In this document: positions 60,739 through 64,000 of the stretch, one piece after another
How the letters are laid out: each line of letters starts with the position of its first letter
Position numbering within the stretch: the stretch's first letter is position 1
Assembly: GCA_005406025.1 (NCBI GenBank)
Contig: BGZK01000759.1
Coordinates: forward strand, 186,001 to 250,000
Direction of reading: 5' to 3'
DNA: 64,000 nucleotides
DNA from: Eumeta japonica
Lineage: Eukaryota; Arthropoda; Insecta; Lepidoptera; Psychidae
The notes under the pieces: model-generated
Told to the model about the DNA's origin: nothing
What the model saw: the letters and a program-made list of their open reading frames with translations, nothing else
Databases searched by the model: none
Made by a program: the position numbers and the translations under genes

Positions 60739-61260
60739 ATTCTTTCACTCATAAAAACCTACACTATTCCAGAGTAATGTAGTCTAAATTTTATTTTGAT
60801 AAACTACATTTACTCCCGCTTTTTCTAAATCGGAACCCTGACCTACAGTGAAATCGAAATCACTAACGTGACTGGGAGCGGAATCGAGAGTCGAGACCAA
60901 TAAGGGTAGAGATCGAGAAAGAGGCTAAGGTCGAAATCGCGTGTGGAACTAAAATTGAAGTGAAAAGTTTATCGGGAACCAGAATAAGGAGCAGTACCAA
61001 AATCAGAATTAAGAGCGGATCCGGAATAGAGAGCGGGATCAGAATCGGAATCTACTAAATCGAGGCCGAGTTCGTAATGAAAAGGGGGACCGCGATTGGG
61101 ATCGATGGTGGCACAAATTAGCATCAAGAGCGGAACCGGGGTCAGAAACCAGGAAGGGTTAGCGACCAATATCATAATTGAAAGCGTGATCGGTCGATAT
61201 GCAAAAGATGTAGGAATTCATTCTATATCCACGCGGGTGGAGCCACAGGAAAAAGCTAGT
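60739..61260 (+). mobile_element. Helitron-like element with GATTCCG array (copy M, best preserved)
   Basis: It opens TCTTTCACTCATAAAAACCT, CCAGAGTAATGTAGTC and TAAATTTTATTTTGATAAAC. About 330 bp of array follow (GAGCGGATCCGGAATAGAGA, GCGGGATCAGAATCGGAATC, GGGACCGCGATTGGGATCG). It closes GGTCGATATGCAAAAGATGT, AGGAATTCATTCTATATCC, ACGCGGGTGGAGCCACAGG and AAAAAGCTAGT. The start with TC and the end with hairpin plus CTAGT are the hallmarks of Helitron ends. Non-coding; a 68-codon minus frame is repeat-derived. Confidence 0.7.
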
Positions 61261-62175
61261 GTTCTATGAAATGTGGATTTCTCGAGTAAATCAACGTTAG
61301 TGCATTAAAATTTCAATCAAAATTGCAATAACTATGCATCGATAAAAATAACTTAAAAACCAGAGGCGAATCAGAAAATATGCTAAACATCAGCAAAATT
61401 AGTTGCGATAAAATAAAGCGAGTTGTTTGAGGTACAATAAGTAAATGGAATTTTTCGGAGAAATGCAGCTGTTATAAAAGCATATCGAATTAATCAAATG
61501 ACATTTTTTTCTCTTGTAGAAGAATATTACCTAGATGTATATCTATTTATCATATAGATATTACTAGAAACTGCACTTAACCTGTTCAACTACTCTAATC
61601 GCGAATTGTAGTTTTCATCTCAAATGTGATATCTGCAATAAATGCATATAAATGGATATGTATTTACATATGCTTTATAAAATCTAAGCCAACTGAATTC
61701 TTAACTGAATTCGACATATGTGGTTTCGTTGGATATTATTCATCGTGATTGTCCGCACTCTTCAACTTAAGGATCATAATATAAGGATCGTGTTTCTTTA
61801 AAATTTCAATCAAAAATTCAAGTGGAAAAATGTTTTTTTTTCCTAAATGTAAAAAGCAGGTATATCGTGTGGCGATGTAGAACCATCGAAGCGCAGGTTC
61901 GACGCCTACTTGACCGATTTATATTTTATTTAACCAAAATATATTGAAATAACGACGGTCAACAATCACTGCCTTTTACGTAAACGGAATAGTGTCAAAT
62001 ATAATAGATGAGTCACATTACTCGTAGCTTTCATTTCTTTCAGTTTACGAGACGTAAAGGTCAATATCGCGAGCCAGTTCTGAAGCACAACAAACGTTAG
62101 AGAGCTTAAAAAGGCGTGAGCTAGTTAAAATGGAAATAGAGCACAAATAAAAAAGCTATTATCTAGTGATCAATA
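61261..62175. other. AT-rich non-coding sequence with a possible SINE remnant
   Basis: GAAGCGCAGGTTCGACGCCT near 61888 looks like a tRNA B-box with a degenerate upstream half (TGTGGCGATGTAGAACC). Not foldable as a functional tRNA by eye. Otherwise nothing. Confidence 0.3.
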
Positions 62176-62179
62176 GCGC

Positions 62180-62350
62180 ATTTTAGTGATATTGTATCGG
62201 GTCGCGGCCCGGCGGCCGCCGACATCAATAAGTAATCAGAGCGACCCGCCAGCTCTCCGGGCGTCGCCGCGCAATCAGCTCCGAGCATATTTCATGCCTT
62301 CTGCAAAATTAACGACCTTCCTTTTCCGATACTATAAAAGGTCTGGCGCT
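62180..62350 (+). promoter_or_regulatory. Short GC island followed by a consensus TATA box
   Basis: A GC-rich block (62190-62280, GGTCGCGGCCCGGCGGCCGC and CCGGGCGTCGCCGCGC) precedes ACTATAAAAGGTCTGGCGC at 62332-62350, with a textbook TATAAAAG. No convincing coding frame follows within 500 bp, so the promoter reading is tentative. Confidence 0.3.
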
Positions 62351-64000
62351 GCCTACTTATATTAAATTTATTGATTTTCGTTACTACATAAATGAAAAAT
62401 CGATGTTTTTTTTTCTGAGAAATTCTTCACGATAACTAATTTGAATTAATTAATGGTAAAAGTATTTAATTAATTCGATAAACTTGAATCGAGAAACGGT
62501 ATGATGATATATCAAAAAAAGACATTTTTCTGTTGGCAAAAAACAAAAAGAATTGTACATTAAGTATACCTATATCTATTAGCAAAGCATTCTAAACATA
62601 TGTTATCGGTATAACACTAACTGCATTGCGAAAAGTTGGCTGTTTGCATTTGTTTTATCATCGCAGTTGTGTTCGGTGCCGGCGTGGAGTAATCGGTAGA
62701 CGTGCGCTAATAGTTGCCGGTTGCAGCAAAAATGCGCCATGTAATGCGCAATTTGCGAGCGAACGGGGAACGGTCACGCGACGGCGTCGCCAGCGCGTCG
62801 TGGGCGCAAATGGAAGCGAAGCGTCTTAGGAATTCGGGCTAGAACTAATAAAACTCTTTTGAAAGAAAATAACTAAGGCTCGATACAATCTCGTTCATGA
62901 ACAAATGGTAAATATAAATCGATTACATACAGTATTATTACAAATTGATTGAAATAGAAAACTGCGAATCAAATCAAAAAAAGTAAACAATTTCACTGAC
63001 AGCCAGTCATAAACAACTATACATATGGTTTGTACAAGTTTTCGCGGAATCTAGATGAGATAGATACCTTTGGCATATTATCTACAGATAATTGGTTAAT
63101 TCCTTTTTTTTACCATTAGATTAAATTTTTAAAGTTTTGAAATGAAATTAACTAATTGGATATATCTAATTGTAAGCAATTATTTCACGTGCACGATATA
63201 GCTACCTTATTGTAATCATAAAGGATAATCAATGACGCACTCATGGGTTGCATCCATGACTTTTTCATGCTTTATGCCTCCATTTGGGAAATGCATAAAG
63301 TATGAAAAATTCTCCCATCCCGAATTCAATCCCACTTTCACCACTCATTGGACAACTATTGAGACTTTCTGGTAACAAATCGCAGTATTATCCCCTAACT
63401 CTTAACCGTTAAAGAGTGCTGTGGCTTTCATCATCAGCTCAGCAGTATGATACGATAACTATCATACTCAAAAACTTAAACAACTAATATACCGGCAAAG
63501 AGCATGTCGAACCATACTCACTATAGAAATGCACTACAGATAAAAAAAACTACGATGTTGTACTATTTCCATATTTTCTTCACATAAAAGTATAATCACT
63601 TTATTCACCCATAACTAGAGAAACAAGTATATCGACTATTACTTTCAAAATAAAGTAAATTAAAAAGTATCAGCAAAAGAGCGTATCTTCATGGCACTTG
63701 CGTCCTTTTATTGAGAAACGCAGTTTTTCGGAAATAACTCAAAAATGGTAAATTCGGTTATGTTCAAAATAATATTCGTTGAAAGTATTTACTAACCACT
63801 AATTTTGTAATTTTTTTCGTATTTTTAAAATTTACGGTTTAAAAAATAAAAGGGGAAACACGATTTATGCTACTTTCTGAGCTATTATTTATGAAACTTT
63901 TGACGCTCCTTAAAAAGAATTCTTAAAAACCTTACATTTTTTTAAGAAAACTGTCACAATATGTGTCACACATTGGTTTTTGCTGAAAAAGTTTTTTTTC
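62351..64000. other. Non-coding sequence, nothing recognised
   Basis: A GC-enriched patch at about 62640-62830 (GGAGTAATCGGTAGACGTGC, GCGACGGCGTCGCCAGCGCG) carries a 67-codon frame with no domain. The rest is AT-rich to the window end. Confidence 0.35.

Noticed and set aside
60969..61175. Minus-strand frame of 68 codons
   Set aside because: Repeat-derived, lies wholly within a Helitron-like array.
62690..62760. Possible tRNA or SINE head (GGAGTAATCGGTAGACGTGC)
   Set aside because: No matching B-box at the right distance and no cloverleaf by eye.
1..64000. CRISPR arrays, bacterial operons, rRNA genes, functional tRNA genes, integrated viral genes
   Set aside because: None was seen. The direct repeats present are tandem duplications or dispersed transposons, and no viral structural or polymerase motif was recognised.

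Overview
This window looks like a gene-poor piece of an insect nuclear genome, most probably from a moth or butterfly (Lepidoptera). The background is AT-rich and punctuated by short, very CpG-rich islands. The one convincing gene piece has a eukaryotic splice donor. The repeats are of kinds common in Lepidoptera: a mariner element, an RTE-like LINE with a YADD-type reverse transcriptase motif, Helitron-like ends reading GCCCGCG(G/A)CTTCGC...CTAGT, an 'AGGGTTCCGTACC' repeat, and a SINE-like family. Nothing is bacterial: there are no operons, rRNA genes or CRISPR arrays.

Layout. Positions 1-18150 are non-coding sequence downstream of (or inside a very long intron of) a minus-strand gene. They carry about seven GC-rich islands and several transposon remnants. 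Positions 18155-19815 (minus strand) hold a 553-codon first coding exon for a PDZ-domain scaffold protein. It ends in a clean GTGAGT donor, and no later exon could be recognised. Its 5' untranslated region and promoter lie at about 19816-20150 and include a perfect CArg-type box. Positions 20150-64000 are intergenic or intronic sequence. They hold more GC-rich islands (the largest at 43010-43665, which ends next to a good splice-donor consensus), a decayed but full-length mariner (35304-36535), a decayed RTE-like LINE (46189-47074), three terminal-inverted-repeat elements (8575-9359, 42437-42686, 47812-48358), five pieces of the 'TTCCGTACC' repeat, and four pieces of a SINE-like repeat.

The most striking signal outside known features is a family of more than a dozen Helitron-like fragments. 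Many carry a long degenerate minisatellite built on GATTCCG/GATCCCG. The family accounts for many of the spurious reading frames in the second half of the window. I did not find a coherent new multi-gene system. The rest is best read as regulatory DNA around one or more developmental-type genes, diluted by transposon debris. All repeat-family assignments come from reading the sequence by eye; no database was searched.
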